Part shown: piece after piece, positions 14,640 through 23,541 of the stretch
How the letters are laid out: every line of letters starts with the position of its first letter
Numbering within the stretch: position 1 is the stretch's first letter
Source of the DNA: Aurantimonas coralicida
GTDB lineage: Bacteria > Pseudomonadota > Alphaproteobacteria > Rhizobiales > Rhizobiaceae
NCBI GenBank assembly: GCA_011050685.1
Contig: DRFF01000189.1
Coordinates: 33,312 to 97,311, forward strand
Reading direction: 5' to 3'
Length of the DNA stretch: 64,000 nt
Notes under the pieces: model-generated
What the model was told of the DNA's origin: nothing
Databases searched by the model: none
Seen by the model: only the letters and a program-made list of their open reading frames with translations
Position numbers and translations under genes: made by a program

Positions 14640-15491
14640 ATGAACCTTGCCAGGCCTGCTCAGGCGATCCGGGACATTGCCGTCCATGTCGACGGTTCGG
14701 ACGGTGATGCGGCGAAGACGAGCCATGCCGACATGATCGCGACGATGTTCGATGCTCCCCTCATCGCTCTCCTGATGAATTATCTGCAGGCGGCTCCCAT
14801 CCCGCCCGGGCCCGGCCGTTCATGGCTCAACGCCGAGCTCCGGAAGCGAGGCGTGGAACAGGGCGATGCCGCGGAAATACGCGCGCGGGAGCGTCTGGCC
14901 GGGTTGCGCGCGCCCAGCGAGATCAGACGGATCGACTATGCCTACCAGGAACTCGGCGCGCGGATCGGACCGCCGGCGCGCTCTGTCGATCTTGTGGTCG
15001 TCGGACGCCCGCATGGCGACGGGGGGCAGTGGCCGGAGATGTTCGAGGCCGTGATCTTCGATGCCGGAGCTCCCGCCTATGTCGTTCCGCCGAATGCGGT
15101 GAATGCCAGGGAACCGGAGACCATTCTCATCGCTTGGAAGGATGCGGCCGAGTGTTCCCATGCCATCAAGGCGGCCCTCCCGTTTCTCCAACGGGCGAAG
15201 CAGGTGTATCTGGTTTCGGTCGCGGAGACGTCCTCGGACGAGGAACGGCATCGGGAGCCGGCGGACGATATGGCCCGGCATCTTGCGCGGCACGGCGTCG
15301 CCGTCGAGATACGGCACCTGCCGCAGTCGGACGATCCGGCCGCTGTTCTTTTGAACGAGGCCTCGAGCCTCGGCGCGGAATTGATCGTCGTCGGCGCATA
15401 CGGGCGGACGCGGCTTCGCCAAATGCTGTTCGGTGGCGTCACCCGCGAACTCCTGGAACGCAGCCCGATTGCGTTGCTCATGGCGCACTGA
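14640..15491 (+). CDS. Universal stress protein, tandem UspA-type
   Basis: The protein has 283 residues. The C-terminal half (about 150-283) is a clear UspA domain with the ATP-binding loop VVGAYGRTRLRQMLFGGVT and the ending ERSPIALLMAH. The N-terminal half is a more diverged copy. Such proteins help survival under low oxygen, starvation or stress. The FixK/FNR-type box 71 bases before the start suggests induction at low oxygen, as for many Usp genes in rhizobia. The downstream kinase-like gene begins 50 bases later and may be co-transcribed. Confidence 0.88.
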   Translation: MNLARPAQAIRDIAVHVDGSDGDAAKTSHADMIATMFDAPLIALLMNYLQAAPIPPGPGRSWLNAELRKRGVEQGDAAEIRARERLAGLRAPSEIRRIDYAYQELGARIGPPARSVDLVVVGRPHGDGGQWPEMFEAVIFDAGAPAYVVPPNAVNAREPETILIAWKDAAECSHAIKAALPFLQRAKQVYLVSVAETSSDEERHREPADDMARHLARHGVAVEIRHLPQSDDPAAVLLNEASSLGAELIVVGAYGRTRLRQMLFGGVTRELLERSPIALLMAH

Positions 15492-15540
15492 CGCCTACCG
15501 CCCAATGGCCGCTCGGCAGAACGATCACCGGTGACGCACG

Positions 15541-17115
15541 ATGCCCGCCCATAGCCAGGACGAAACGATCGCCTTCCTGAGGTCTGCGGCCTTCGACGAC
15601 GGCAATGCGTCGACGGTCGAGACGATCGTGACGCATATTTCCACCGTCCTTCTCTCGGGCGAGCGGGCGATCAAGCTGAAACGGCCGGTGCATCTGCCTT
15701 ATGTCGATTTCTCGACACCCGCGCGCCGGCTCGCGACCTGCGAGCGGGAACTCGTGCTCAACCGCCGCACCGCGCCGGAGCTCTACCGCGCCGTGCGCCG
15801 GGTGACGCGCGAGCCGGACGGTGGTCTCGCCATCGATGGCGGCGGACCGCTCGTCGATGCTTATGTCGATATGCGCCGTTTCGACGAGGATTGCCTGCTG
15901 GATCGCATGGCGATGGAGGGCACGCTGACGGCGCCGCTGATGACGCGGCTCGCTCACCGGATCGCGGCATTCCATGCCGGCATCGCGCCCGATCGCGGCG
16001 TCACCGGCTCGGCCGCGGTGGCCCTTGTCCTCGATATCAACGAGCGTGCGCTGGCGACGACGGACGTGTTTGCCGCCGAGGCGGTGGCCGATTTCAATCG
16101 TCGGTTCCGCGATGGGTTTGCACACCTGACGCCGCTACTCGATGCCCGGGGCGCGGCGGGCAAAATCCGCCGCTGCCACGGCGATCTGCACTTGCGTAAT
16201 ATTTGCGTCTTCGAGGGCGAGCCGACGCTGTTCGATTGCCTCGAATTCGACGAGGCCATGGCCACCACCGATATCCTCTATGATCTGGCTTTCCTGCTGA
16301 TGGATCTCTGGCACCGGGGACTGGAGGAACACGCGAACCTCGTCCTCAACCGCTATCTGGACGAGTGCGACGAGGCGGACGGCCTGCCGCTGCTGGCGTA
16401 CCTGATGGCACTGCGTGCCGCGGTCCGCGCCCATGTCACCGCGACGCGGGTCGCCGATGCCGGCCCCGATGCGCCGACACTGAGAGCCGAGGCGCATGAT
16501 TATTTCGACCTCGCCCTCCATCTCTTGCGGCCGCGAGCCGGTCGGCTGGTGGCGGTCGGAGGACTGTCGGGCTCCGGCAAGTCGACCGTCGCGGCGGCGA
16601 TCGCGCCGCGGATCGGCCCGCCGCCGGGCGCGCGAATCCTCGCCAGCGACCGGATACGCAAGTATTTGTTCGGCGTTGCGGCCGAAACCCCGCTGCCGGC
16701 CGAGTGCTACCGGCCGCAGGTCTCGGAAACCGTTTACGCGCGTCTGGCCGAACAGGCCGGTGCGATCCTGCCCCTCGGGCACGGCGTCGTCGCCGACGCG
16801 GTGTTCGACCGCCCGCCCGACCGGGAACGAATCGCCGGCATCGGCGAAGGCGGGTCGGTTCCCTTTCTGGGGCTGTGGCTCGAAGCCCGGCCCGAGCGGC
16901 TGGTCGAGCGCGTTGCCGCACGTCGCGGTGATCCCTCCGATGCCACGCCGGAGGTGGTGCGCGCTCAGGTGAGCCGGTCGCACGCGCCGGCCGATTGGAC
17001 GCATCTGTCGAGCGAGGCCGAGATCGGTGCGGTGGCCGAGGCGGCGCGCCGCGTCGTCGAGGGCGCTTCGGACGGTCCGATTCCCGGCGTCGCCAGAGAT
17101 CGACGCGACGACTGA
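15541..17115 (+). CDS. Two-domain protein: aminoglycoside-phosphotransferase-like plus P-loop kinase
   Basis: The protein has 524 residues. The N-terminal part (about 1-330) has a phosphotransferase-like fold, with the catalytic-loop motif CHGDLHLRNICVF and the metal-binding LFDCLEFDE. The C-terminal part (from about 335) carries a Walker A motif GGLSGSGKST and resembles small-molecule or gluconate-type kinases. This pairing is a recognised family of unknown substrate, often beside stress protein genes. It ends 16 bases before the convergent acyl-CoA ligase gene. Confidence 0.85.
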   Translation: MPAHSQDETIAFLRSAAFDDGNASTVETIVTHISTVLLSGERAIKLKRPVHLPYVDFSTPARRLATCERELVLNRRTAPELYRAVRRVTREPDGGLAIDGGGPLVDAYVDMRRFDEDCLLDRMAMEGTLTAPLMTRLAHRIAAFHAGIAPDRGVTGSAAVALVLDINERALATTDVFAAEAVADFNRRFRDGFAHLTPLLDARGAAGKIRRCHGDLHLRNICVFEGEPTLFDCLEFDEAMATTDILYDLAFLLMDLWHRGLEEHANLVLNRYLDECDEADGLPLLAYLMALRAAVRAHVTATRVADAGPDAPTLRAEAHDYFDLALHLLRPRAGRLVAVGGLSGSGKSTVAAAIAPRIGPPPGARILASDRIRKYLFGVAAETPLPAECYRPQVSETVYARLAEQAGAILPLGHGVVADAVFDRPPDRERIAGIGEGGSVPFLGLWLEARPERLVERVAARRGDPSDATPEVVRAQVSRSHAPADWTHLSSEAEIGAVAEAARRVVEGASDGPIPGVARDRRDD

Positions 17116-17131
17116 ATCTTTAAGCTCGCGA

Positions 17132-18751
17132 TCAGTCGCCGTCCCGATCGTCGGCCGCCGCCGCCCTGGTGCGAAGGGACTGCTTCATCAGTTTGCCGTT
17201 GACGTTGCGGGGCAGGGGCTCGCTGGTGAAGGTGAAGAAATCCGGCACCTTGTAGTCGGACAGGCGCTCGCCGCAGAAGGTTTTGAGGGCCGCCTCGTCG
17301 AGATCCGGATCGGACCGGTGGACGAAGGCGTGGACCTTTTCGCCGAGCACCGGATCGGGCCGGGGAACGACCGCGGCTTCGGCGACGCCGGGATGGAACG
17401 ACAGGATGTTCTCGACCTCGGCGCTGTAGACCTTGTAGCCGCCGCGATTGATCATGTCCTTGAGGCGGTCGTGGATATAAAGCAGCCCGTTTCCATCGAA
17501 ACGCCCGACATCGCCGGATTTCCAGAACCCCGCGTGAAAACTCTCGGCGGTCTTGTCGGGCAGGTTCCAATAGCCCGGCACGACCATCGGCCCGCCGATC
17601 CAGACCTCGCCGGATTCGCCCGTCGCGACCTCGCATCCCGCCACATCCATGACGCGGATGTCGGCGCAGGGCGCGGGCGCGCCGACGCTGGCGGGAGCGG
17701 CGGCCTGGCCACCCGGCGGCATGATGGTAGCGGGCGATGTGGTTTCGGTCGATCCATAGGCCTGGATCAGGTCAAGGTTCGGCAAGAGCTTGGCGAGGCG
17801 TTCGATCGTGGCGACCGGCATCGGCGCGCCGCCGAAGGCGCCGATGCGCCAGGCGCCGATGCGCCAGGCGCCGAGGTCGTGGCGGGCGAAGTCGGCGCGC
17901 AGCAGACACAGATTGTACATGGCCGGGACGAGGATCGTCACCGTCATCCGTTCGTCGGTGGCGAGGGCCAGGAAGGCGTCGGCGTCGAATTTTTCCATCA
18001 TGACCACCGCTGCCCCGGCAGCGAGCGGCGCGTAAACGCTGGCAATCAGCCCGGTGACGTGGCTCGCTGGGACCGCCACCACCGACCGGTCGGCGGCCGT
18101 GAGGGCAAAGCAGTGGGCGTAGTGGAGGCATGAGTGGACGATGTTGAGATGGGTCAGCATCGCCCCTTTGGGCGTGCCCGTCGTGCCGGAGGTGTAGAGG
18201 ATGACGGCGACGTCCTCTTCGCGAAGATCCGGCGGTGTCGTCGCGGGTGCTGCGGCAAGCAGATCCTCGAAGCTCGATCCCGCCGGCCCGTCGATCACCG
18301 TGCGCGGCATGGTGTCGGGCAATATCTTAGTCTTCTCAGCGTCGCAGATGGTGAGGCTGGCACCGCAGTCGTCGAGAATGAAAGCGATTTCCCGCGCGCT
18401 CGCCCTGACGCTCAAGGGGACCGCGATGGCGCCGGCGCGCACGATGCCGGTCAATGCCAGGACGAAATGCCAGCGGTTGCGCACCAGGAGGCCGACCCGG
18501 TCGCCCTTTGCGACGCCGCGCGAGGCCAGTCCGCCGGCCACGCCGTCGCTCATCGTGTCGAGCTGGGCGTGAGAAATCCGGAGGGTCCCGTCCACGACGG
18601 CATCGTCTTGCGGGTTGGCGGCGGCGGCAGCGCGAAGCATGGCGTCGGCGTTGGCCGGACGATCCACGAAACAGGTGACGACGCGATCGCCAAAATGCGC
18701 CTCGGTGCGCGTGGCGGGCGCGTCTTTCCAGAAGCGCCGGAAGTCTTTCAT
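17132..18751 (-). CDS. Acyl-CoA synthetase (AMP-forming)
   Basis: The protein has 539 residues of the ANL superfamily. It has the P-loop YTSGTTGTPKGAMLTH (about residue 190), GGAPMP, QAYGSTETTS, the GEVWIGGPMVVPGYWN region, and the C-terminal hinge and Lys (GGYKVYSAEVE...PRNVNGKLMKQ). It forms an acyl-adenylate and then an acyl-CoA. It overlaps livF by four bases (ATGA) at the end of a branched-chain-type ABC operon, so the imported solute is probably a carboxylic acid that is CoA-activated on entry. The substrate cannot be read from sequence. A duplicated WRIGA pentapeptide sits just before GGAPMP. Confidence 0.9.
   Translation of the reverse strand: MKDFRRFWKDAPATRTEAHFGDRVVTCFVDRPANADAMLRAAAAANPQDDAVVDGTLRISHAQLDTMSDGVAGGLASRGVAKGDRVGLLVRNRWHFVLALTGIVRAGAIAVPLSVRASAREIAFILDDCGASLTICDAEKTKILPDTMPRTVIDGPAGSSFEDLLAAAPATTPPDLREEDVAVILYTSGTTGTPKGAMLTHLNIVHSCLHYAHCFALTAADRSVVAVPASHVTGLIASVYAPLAAGAAVVMMEKFDADAFLALATDERMTVTILVPAMYNLCLLRADFARHDLGAWRIGAWRIGAFGGAPMPVATIERLAKLLPNLDLIQAYGSTETTSPATIMPPGGQAAAPASVGAPAPCADIRVMDVAGCEVATGESGEVWIGGPMVVPGYWNLPDKTAESFHAGFWKSGDVGRFDGNGLLYIHDRLKDMINRGGYKVYSAEVENILSFHPGVAEAAVVPRPDPVLGEKVHAFVHRSDPDLDEAALKTFCGERLSDYKVPDFFTFTSEPLPRNVNGKLMKQSLRTRAAAADDRDGD
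17837..17874 (-). repeat. 15-base tandem duplication inside the acyl-CoA synthetase gene
   Basis: The plus-strand unit GGCGCCGATGCGCCA occurs at 17837-17851 and 17852-17866, followed by a partial third copy (first eight bases). It keeps the frame and duplicates WRIGA in the protein. Confidence 0.9.
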
Positions 18752-19398
18752 GCGGCCTCGGCCACCACGTTGGCGCCGCGCTCGATGCCCCAGACGTGGT
18801 CGAGCACGGTGTGCGAATGGGTGAGTTCCGACATGCTCATGACGATCGAGAGCGCGTCGCTCTTCAACGCCGAGATCACGTCCGATAGCCGCTGCGCCAG
18901 CGCCGGCGCCACGCCCTCGAACGGCTCGTCGAGCAAAAGGAGGCGCGTGCCGACCGTCAGCGCTCGGCCCAGCGCCACCATCTTCTGCTGTCCGCCGGAC
19001 AACAATAGCGCCTTGCGGTCCGACATGGTCGCCAGTTCCGGCATGATCTCGTAGACCACCTTGAGGCGTGCGGCGCCATCGACGGAGGTCACCCAGGTGG
19101 GCAGAAGGATGTTTTCCTCCACCGTCAACTCGGGGATCAACCCACGCGTCTCGGGCATGTAGCCGATGCCCAAGCTGGCCCTTTTATGCACTTCCAGCCC
19201 GGTGATGTCGTTGCCGTCGAAATGCAGACGTCCCTGCGTCAACTTGGTGATGCCCATGATGGTGCGCATCACCGTCGTCTTGCCGGCGCCGTTGCGGCCG
19301 GCAAGGCCGACCATCTCGCCGGCGCCGACCTCGAGCGAAAAGCCGCGCACGGCCTCGACCGAGCCGATCTTTACGTGGGCGTCCTTCAGGCTGAGCAT
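18748..19398 (-). CDS. livF: Branched-chain-type ABC transporter ATP-binding protein LivF
   Basis: The protein has 216 residues from MLSLKDAHVKIG (ATG 19398; an upstream alternative at 19425 adds nine residues). It has Walker A GRNGAGKTT, signature LSGGQQKMVALGRAL, Walker B LLLLDEP, and a shortened C-terminus after the switch region, where the usual His is replaced (VMSMSEL). The slightly degenerate end may still be functional because LivF works with LivG. It is the second ATPase of the importer. Confidence 0.87.
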   Translation of the reverse strand: MLSLKDAHVKIGSVEAVRGFSLEVGAGEMVGLAGRNGAGKTTVMRTIMGITKLTQGRLHFDGNDITGLEVHKRASLGIGYMPETRGLIPELTVEENILLPTWVTSVDGAARLKVVYEIMPELATMSDRKALLLSGGQQKMVALGRALTVGTRLLLLDEPFEGVAPALAQRLSDVISALKSDALSIVMSMSELTHSHTVLDHVWGIERGANVVAEAA

Positions 19399-19402
19399 CG
19401 GT

Positions 19403-20155
19403 CTACCTCGCCGTTCCGGTGACATATTTCTGCACCGCCGGGTCCGAGAGCACCTCGTCGGGTGCGTCGTCGGCGATGATCTCGCCGGCGTAGAAGGCGA
19501 GCACCCGGTCGGCGTAGCGGGTCACGATATCCATGTCGTGCTCGACGAAGATCACCGCAGCGTCCTCGCCTGAAAGCGCCTTCATCACTCGGTCCATCAG
19601 CGGAAACTTTTCTTCCGAACTGACGCCGGAGGTCGGCTCGTCGAGCAATAGCACCCTTGGACGGCTCGCCAGCGCCATGGCGATATCGATCAGCTTGCGG
19701 ACGCCGCCGGGCAATTCGTCGACCGGCTGTTCGGCATAGTCGGACAGGCCGAAACGGCCCAGCATTTCATGCGCCCGGTCTAGCGATTCCTCGGTATGGG
19801 CCGGACGGAAGAAGGACGGGCGGTCCTTCCTGGCGATGTCGATGGCAACCAGAATGTTGTCGACCGGCGTCATGGTTTCGCAAAGCTGCGGGATCTGGAA
19901 GGAGCGGCACATGCCGCGCCGGGTGATGCGCCGCGGCGCGAGACCGGTCACGTCCCGGCCGTCGAGCAGCACCTGCCCGGAATCGGGCTTGAGATAGCCG
20001 GTGACCATGTTCACGAAGGTCGTCTTGCCCGCTCCGTTCGCGCCGATGAGCGAAAGCCGCGCTGTCGGGGTGACGGAGATATTGATGTCATTGGCCGCCA
20101 CCAGCGCGCCGAAGGATTTCATGAGGCCGCGCGCCTCGAGAACGGCTTCGCTCAT
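19403..20155 (-). CDS. livG: Branched-chain-type ABC transporter ATP-binding protein LivG
   Basis: The protein has 250 residues from MSEAVLEARGLMKSFG (ATG 20155, overlapping livM by four bases). It has Walker A GANGAGKTT, Walker B RVLLLDEP and the switch His in VIFVEHDMDIV, plus the LivG-type C-terminus (GEIIADDAPDEVLSDPAVQKYV). The signature region is PGGVRKLIDIAMAL, where the more usual form is SGGxxR. It works with LivF and the LivHM permease. Confidence 0.89.
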   Translation of the reverse strand: MSEAVLEARGLMKSFGALVAANDINISVTPTARLSLIGANGAGKTTFVNMVTGYLKPDSGQVLLDGRDVTGLAPRRITRRGMCRSFQIPQLCETMTPVDNILVAIDIARKDRPSFFRPAHTEESLDRAHEMLGRFGLSDYAEQPVDELPGGVRKLIDIAMALASRPRVLLLDEPTSGVSSEEKFPLMDRVMKALSGEDAAVIFVEHDMDIVTRYADRVLAFYAGEIIADDAPDEVLSDPAVQKYVTGTAR

Positions 20156-21147
20156 TCGGCTGGCTCCTCGTCCGGGGTGGTGTTCCGCGCCCGCCATTTC
20201 GATGCGGCCCGTCCGCCCGTAGCGCCGGCCCACAGCGATCCGAAGCCGCGCGGCAGGAACAGAATGACCAGCAGCAGGAACAGGCCGAGCGCGAGCTGCC
20301 AGCTGTCGGGGAAATATTGGTTGGCGAAGGACCGCACGAGTTCGGTGATCAGCGCCGCGCCGAACACCGCGACGACGCTCGCATAGCCGCCGAGGACAGC
20401 GATGAACACGACTTCGCCGGACGTTGTCCAGTAGGCGAAGAACGGGTCGATATGCCCCAGCGCGACACCGTTGAGCACGCCGCCGAGGCCGGCCAGTACG
20501 CCCGCGAGGATGAAATTGCGGGCGGTGAGGGCGAAGACCGAGGCGCCGAGATATTCGACTCTCAATTCATTCTCCCGCGCCGCCAGCGAGATCAGCCCCG
20601 GACCGCTATCGAAATAGATGCGGCAGACCGCCGCGGCGATGGCTGCGACGCCCACTGCCACGGCGAAGAGTGCGAAATCGGCGGACCCGGTGCCCGGCAG
20701 ATAGCCGAGAAAAGTGGGCTGCGGCACGTTGAAGCCGTCCGAACCGCCGATCGCCGTGACCTTGGCGAGAACCCCGTACAGCACCATCGACAGGGCCATG
20801 GTCAGCATGGCGAAGAAGATGCCGCGATAGCGCGCGATCAGAGGCGAGACCAAGGCGGCGACGAGACCGCCGGAAAACCCGCCGATAGTCAGCAGCACGA
20901 AGACATCGGTAATTCCCCACCGGCTGGCCAGCATGCCCGACACATAGGCGCCGACGCAGTAGTAGAGCCCCTGGCCGAAGGAGACGAGACCGCCGCGCAT
21001 CAGGGCGACGATGCCGAGCGCGATCAGCCCGAAGGCGATCGCCTTGGTCATGGTGAAGAGCAGCCAGAGCGGCAGCATCCAGCCCAGCGCGATGAAGACG
21101 ATGGCGCCGAGGACGGCGATGGCGAGAGTTCGTAGAGGCGCGCTCAT
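20152..21147 (-). CDS. livM: Branched-chain-type ABC transporter permease LivM
   Basis: The protein has 331 residues with eight or more hydrophobic segments and the permease coupling region (AARENELRVEYLGASVFALTARNFILAG, about residues 188-216). Its start overlaps the livH stop by four bases. It forms the translocation channel with LivH. Confidence 0.9.
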   Translation of the reverse strand: MSAPLRTLAIAVLGAIVFIALGWMLPLWLLFTMTKAIAFGLIALGIVALMRGGLVSFGQGLYYCVGAYVSGMLASRWGITDVFVLLTIGGFSGGLVAALVSPLIARYRGIFFAMLTMALSMVLYGVLAKVTAIGGSDGFNVPQPTFLGYLPGTGSADFALFAVAVGVAAIAAAVCRIYFDSGPGLISLAARENELRVEYLGASVFALTARNFILAGVLAGLGGVLNGVALGHIDPFFAYWTTSGEVVFIAVLGGYASVVAVFGAALITELVRSFANQYFPDSWQLALGLFLLLVILFLPRGFGSLWAGATGGRAASKWRARNTTPDEEPAE

Positions 21148-22040
21148 ATCTTGCGCGCCTGGACCGGGGTGAACAGGCCTTCGGGCCGGAAGATCAGCAC
21201 GACGACCATGACCAGATAGATGATGAAGATCTCCGCCTCCGGTATTTCATAGACCGCGAAGGATCGCGCCAGTCCGACGATCAGCGCCCCGATCGCGGCA
21301 CCGGGAATCGAGCCGAGGCCGCCGATGATGACGACCGCGAAGCTGACGATGATCACGCTGACGCTGATGCCCGGCTGCACCGAAATGAGCGGGCTGGTGA
21401 AAGCCCCGCCGAGGGCGGCGAGAAAGACGCCGAGACCAAAGGCGAGCAGATAGATCCGGGTGACGTTGACGCCCATGGCGGCGCTCACCTCCGGCTCGTT
21501 GATCACCGCGACGGTGATCTTGCCGATCCGGGTGCGGGTGAGGCCAAGCCAGACGCCGACGCCGCAGACGATCGCCAGCCCGATCAGCGCGATGTCGTAG
21601 CCGACATAGAACAGGCTGCCGACCTCGACATTGCCGAACAGATTGCGCGGCTCGAAGACGTAATAGGGATCGACACCGAAGATCATCTTGGTGATGTCCT
21701 CCAGCATCAGGAACACCGCGTAGGTCACCAGCAGAACGAGAACCTCGTCGCGGCCGTAGAAAAACCGCAGCAGCCCGCGCTCGATGAGTGGGGCGACGAC
21801 GATGGCGACGGCCAGCGCTGCAATGAACATCGCAACGAGGCTGAACCATTCGGGCAGGCCCCAGCCGGCGAACAAGGGCACGGCGACCGCGGCGGCATAG
21901 GCGCCGAGGGCGTACAGGCCGCCATGGGCGAAGTTGAGGATGCGCAACACGCCGAAAACGAGCGTCAGCCCGAGCGCGACGATGAACAGCCAGGAAGCGT
22001 AGATCAGTCCGTCGAGAATGATGGTGAGAACGATGTCCAT
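21144..22040 (-). CDS. livH: Branched-chain-type ABC transporter permease LivH
   Basis: The protein has 298 residues from MDIVLTIILDGLIYASW (ATG 22040). A GTG at 22055 would add five residues. Eight or so membrane helices are visible with the LivH motifs LTLVFGVLRILNFAHGGLYALGAYAA (early) and AAMGVNVTRIYLLAFGLGVFLAALGGAF (about residue 190). It is separated from the binding-protein gene by a stem-loop. Confidence 0.9.
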   Translation of the reverse strand: MDIVLTIILDGLIYASWLFIVALGLTLVFGVLRILNFAHGGLYALGAYAAAVAVPLFAGWGLPEWFSLVAMFIAALAVAIVVAPLIERGLLRFFYGRDEVLVLLVTYAVFLMLEDITKMIFGVDPYYVFEPRNLFGNVEVGSLFYVGYDIALIGLAIVCGVGVWLGLTRTRIGKITVAVINEPEVSAAMGVNVTRIYLLAFGLGVFLAALGGAFTSPLISVQPGISVSVIIVSFAVVIIGGLGSIPGAAIGALIVGLARSFAVYEIPEAEIFIIYLVMVVVLIFRPEGLFTPVQARKI

Positions 22041-22075
22041 CGCGGCGTGGTCCACCCGTCGCAGGATTGCGGTTA

Positions 22076-22098
22076 ACCGGGCCGCGAAGCGGCCCGGT
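22076..22098 (-). other. Stem-loop between the binding-protein gene and livH
   Basis: A 10-base perfect stem (CCGGGCCGC arms plus one A-T pair) closes a GAA loop. On the coding strand it lacks a following T-run, so it is more likely an RNA-stabilising or partial attenuation element than a full terminator. Such elements often raise the binding-protein mRNA level over the transporter genes. Confidence 0.65.
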
Positions 22099-22118
22099 CG
22101 TTTTGCCGTGTCAGATCA

Positions 22119-23423
22119 TCATTCGCATGTGGCGCCGGGGAAGCCGGCGTTGATCCATTCGAGACCCTTCATGTCGGCCGGCGGGTTCACGCAGCGCGCG
22201 TCGAACCGAATGATGTCGTCGAGGATGATCTCGCCGTTCTCATCCTTCTTCGAACGGCCGAAGCCGATCGGCTGGATCGCCTGGTGGCCGTTGCCGTTGA
22301 CCATCTCGATCAGGCCGCCGGGGCTTTCCCAGCTGAGCCCCTTCATGGCCGCGGCGAGTTCGTCGCTGCTGGGCTTCTTGCCGCCGTTTTCGGCCATGGC
22401 CTTTTCGACCGCAGTCTTCAGGCCGAGGATCGCCTGCGCCATGCGATAGGGCGCCTGCACCGGCATGACGTCGTAGGTGGACTCGTAATTGTCCTTCCAC
22501 CACGTATTCAGCTCGGATTCAGGCGCCATGAAACCGTAGGCACCACGGGCCCCGACGATCGCCCCCTCGGGCATGTTTTTGCCGAGCGGCGGCAACGAGT
22601 GATCGCCGGCGGAAAATGCCACCTGGCTGCGCTGGAACAGGCCGCGCGGCAGCGATTGCAGGATCAGCGCCTGCAAGTCGCCGCCCCAGAGCGACGAATG
22701 CACAACGTCGGCCTTGCCCTGCAGCAGGGCCGAAATCTCGGTGCCGTACTGGCCGGCGCCGAAGGCGGGGAAAAGCTCCGCGGTCACGGTCGCGTCGGGA
22801 TAGATCTGTCCCATGGCGGCTTTGAAGTCGCCCCAGCTGTCCTGACCCCAGGCGTAGTCCTGGTTGATGCCGGAGAAGGTCTCGACCTTGATATCCAGGG
22901 CTTTCAGGTAGCGGGCCAGCCCGACGTTGTCCTGGGTTGCGTGAGCCGCGGTGCGGAAGACGTATTCGTAGTCATTTTCCTCGAAGACCCGGGGTGTGCC
23001 GCAATCATAGAGGATCGTGAACTGCTTGAGTTCCTCGGCCACCGGCGCGACGGCCAGACAGTCGCCGGAGCCGACATAGCCGACCACCACGTCGACATTC
23101 TCACGCTGTACGAGGTTGCGGTATTCCTGCACCTGCACCGTGGCGCCGCCGGCTTCGTCGATCACCACCGGCTCGATCGTCAATCCGCCGAAGCCCTTGG
23201 TGTCGTAAGGGGCGGGGGCCTCGCCGGCGTTCAGTTTCTCGATCAGCATCTTGCCGCCGTCCCAAGCGGGGACGCCGAAGCTCTGGGCGGCCTGGCCGGA
23301 CAGGAAGGTGACCACGCCGATCTTGAACGTCTCCTGCGCCGCGGCGGCGCCGGTCAAGGCGAAGGCGGCCGTGGTGGCCATCAGCGCGGCGGCGATGCCG
23401 GCGTGTGAAGATTTCTGTTTCAT
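22119..23423 (-). CDS. Branched-chain-type ABC transporter substrate-binding protein
   Basis: The protein has 434 residues with a signal peptide cleaved near AAAQ-ET (about residue 30). It has a type I periplasmic-binding fold (FKIGVVTFLSGQAAQSFG, VDVVVGYVGSGDCLAVAPVAEE, INQDYAWGQDSWGDFKAAM). It is longer than LivK (about 370), which is common for binding proteins that take amides, aromatic acids or other carboxylates. It is the first structural gene after the regulator. The linked CoA ligase suggests a carboxylic acid ligand. Confidence 0.87.
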   Translation of the reverse strand: MKQKSSHAGIAAALMATTAAFALTGAAAAQETFKIGVVTFLSGQAAQSFGVPAWDGGKMLIEKLNAGEAPAPYDTKGFGGLTIEPVVIDEAGGATVQVQEYRNLVQRENVDVVVGYVGSGDCLAVAPVAEELKQFTILYDCGTPRVFEENDYEYVFRTAAHATQDNVGLARYLKALDIKVETFSGINQDYAWGQDSWGDFKAAMGQIYPDATVTAELFPAFGAGQYGTEISALLQGKADVVHSSLWGGDLQALILQSLPRGLFQRSQVAFSAGDHSLPPLGKNMPEGAIVGARGAYGFMAPESELNTWWKDNYESTYDVMPVQAPYRMAQAILGLKTAVEKAMAENGGKKPSSDELAAAMKGLSWESPGGLIEMVNGNGHQAIQPIGFGRSKKDENGEIILDDIIRFDARCVNPPADMKGLEWINAGFPGATCE

Positions 23424-23541
23424 TGACGTTTCCTCCTCTTTGGAGGTCCGTTTCGCGCAGACTGCGGCGGACCTTGTTTATCGGTTTGCGGTGGGTGTTC
23501 AGGGCCGCCGGTCTCCCATACCGGTCGGCCAAGCTCTGTCG

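Noticed and set aside
17027..18133. Open frame of 368 codons on the plus strand
   Set aside because: Opposite the acyl-CoA synthetase. Its repeats merely mirror that gene's tandem duplication.
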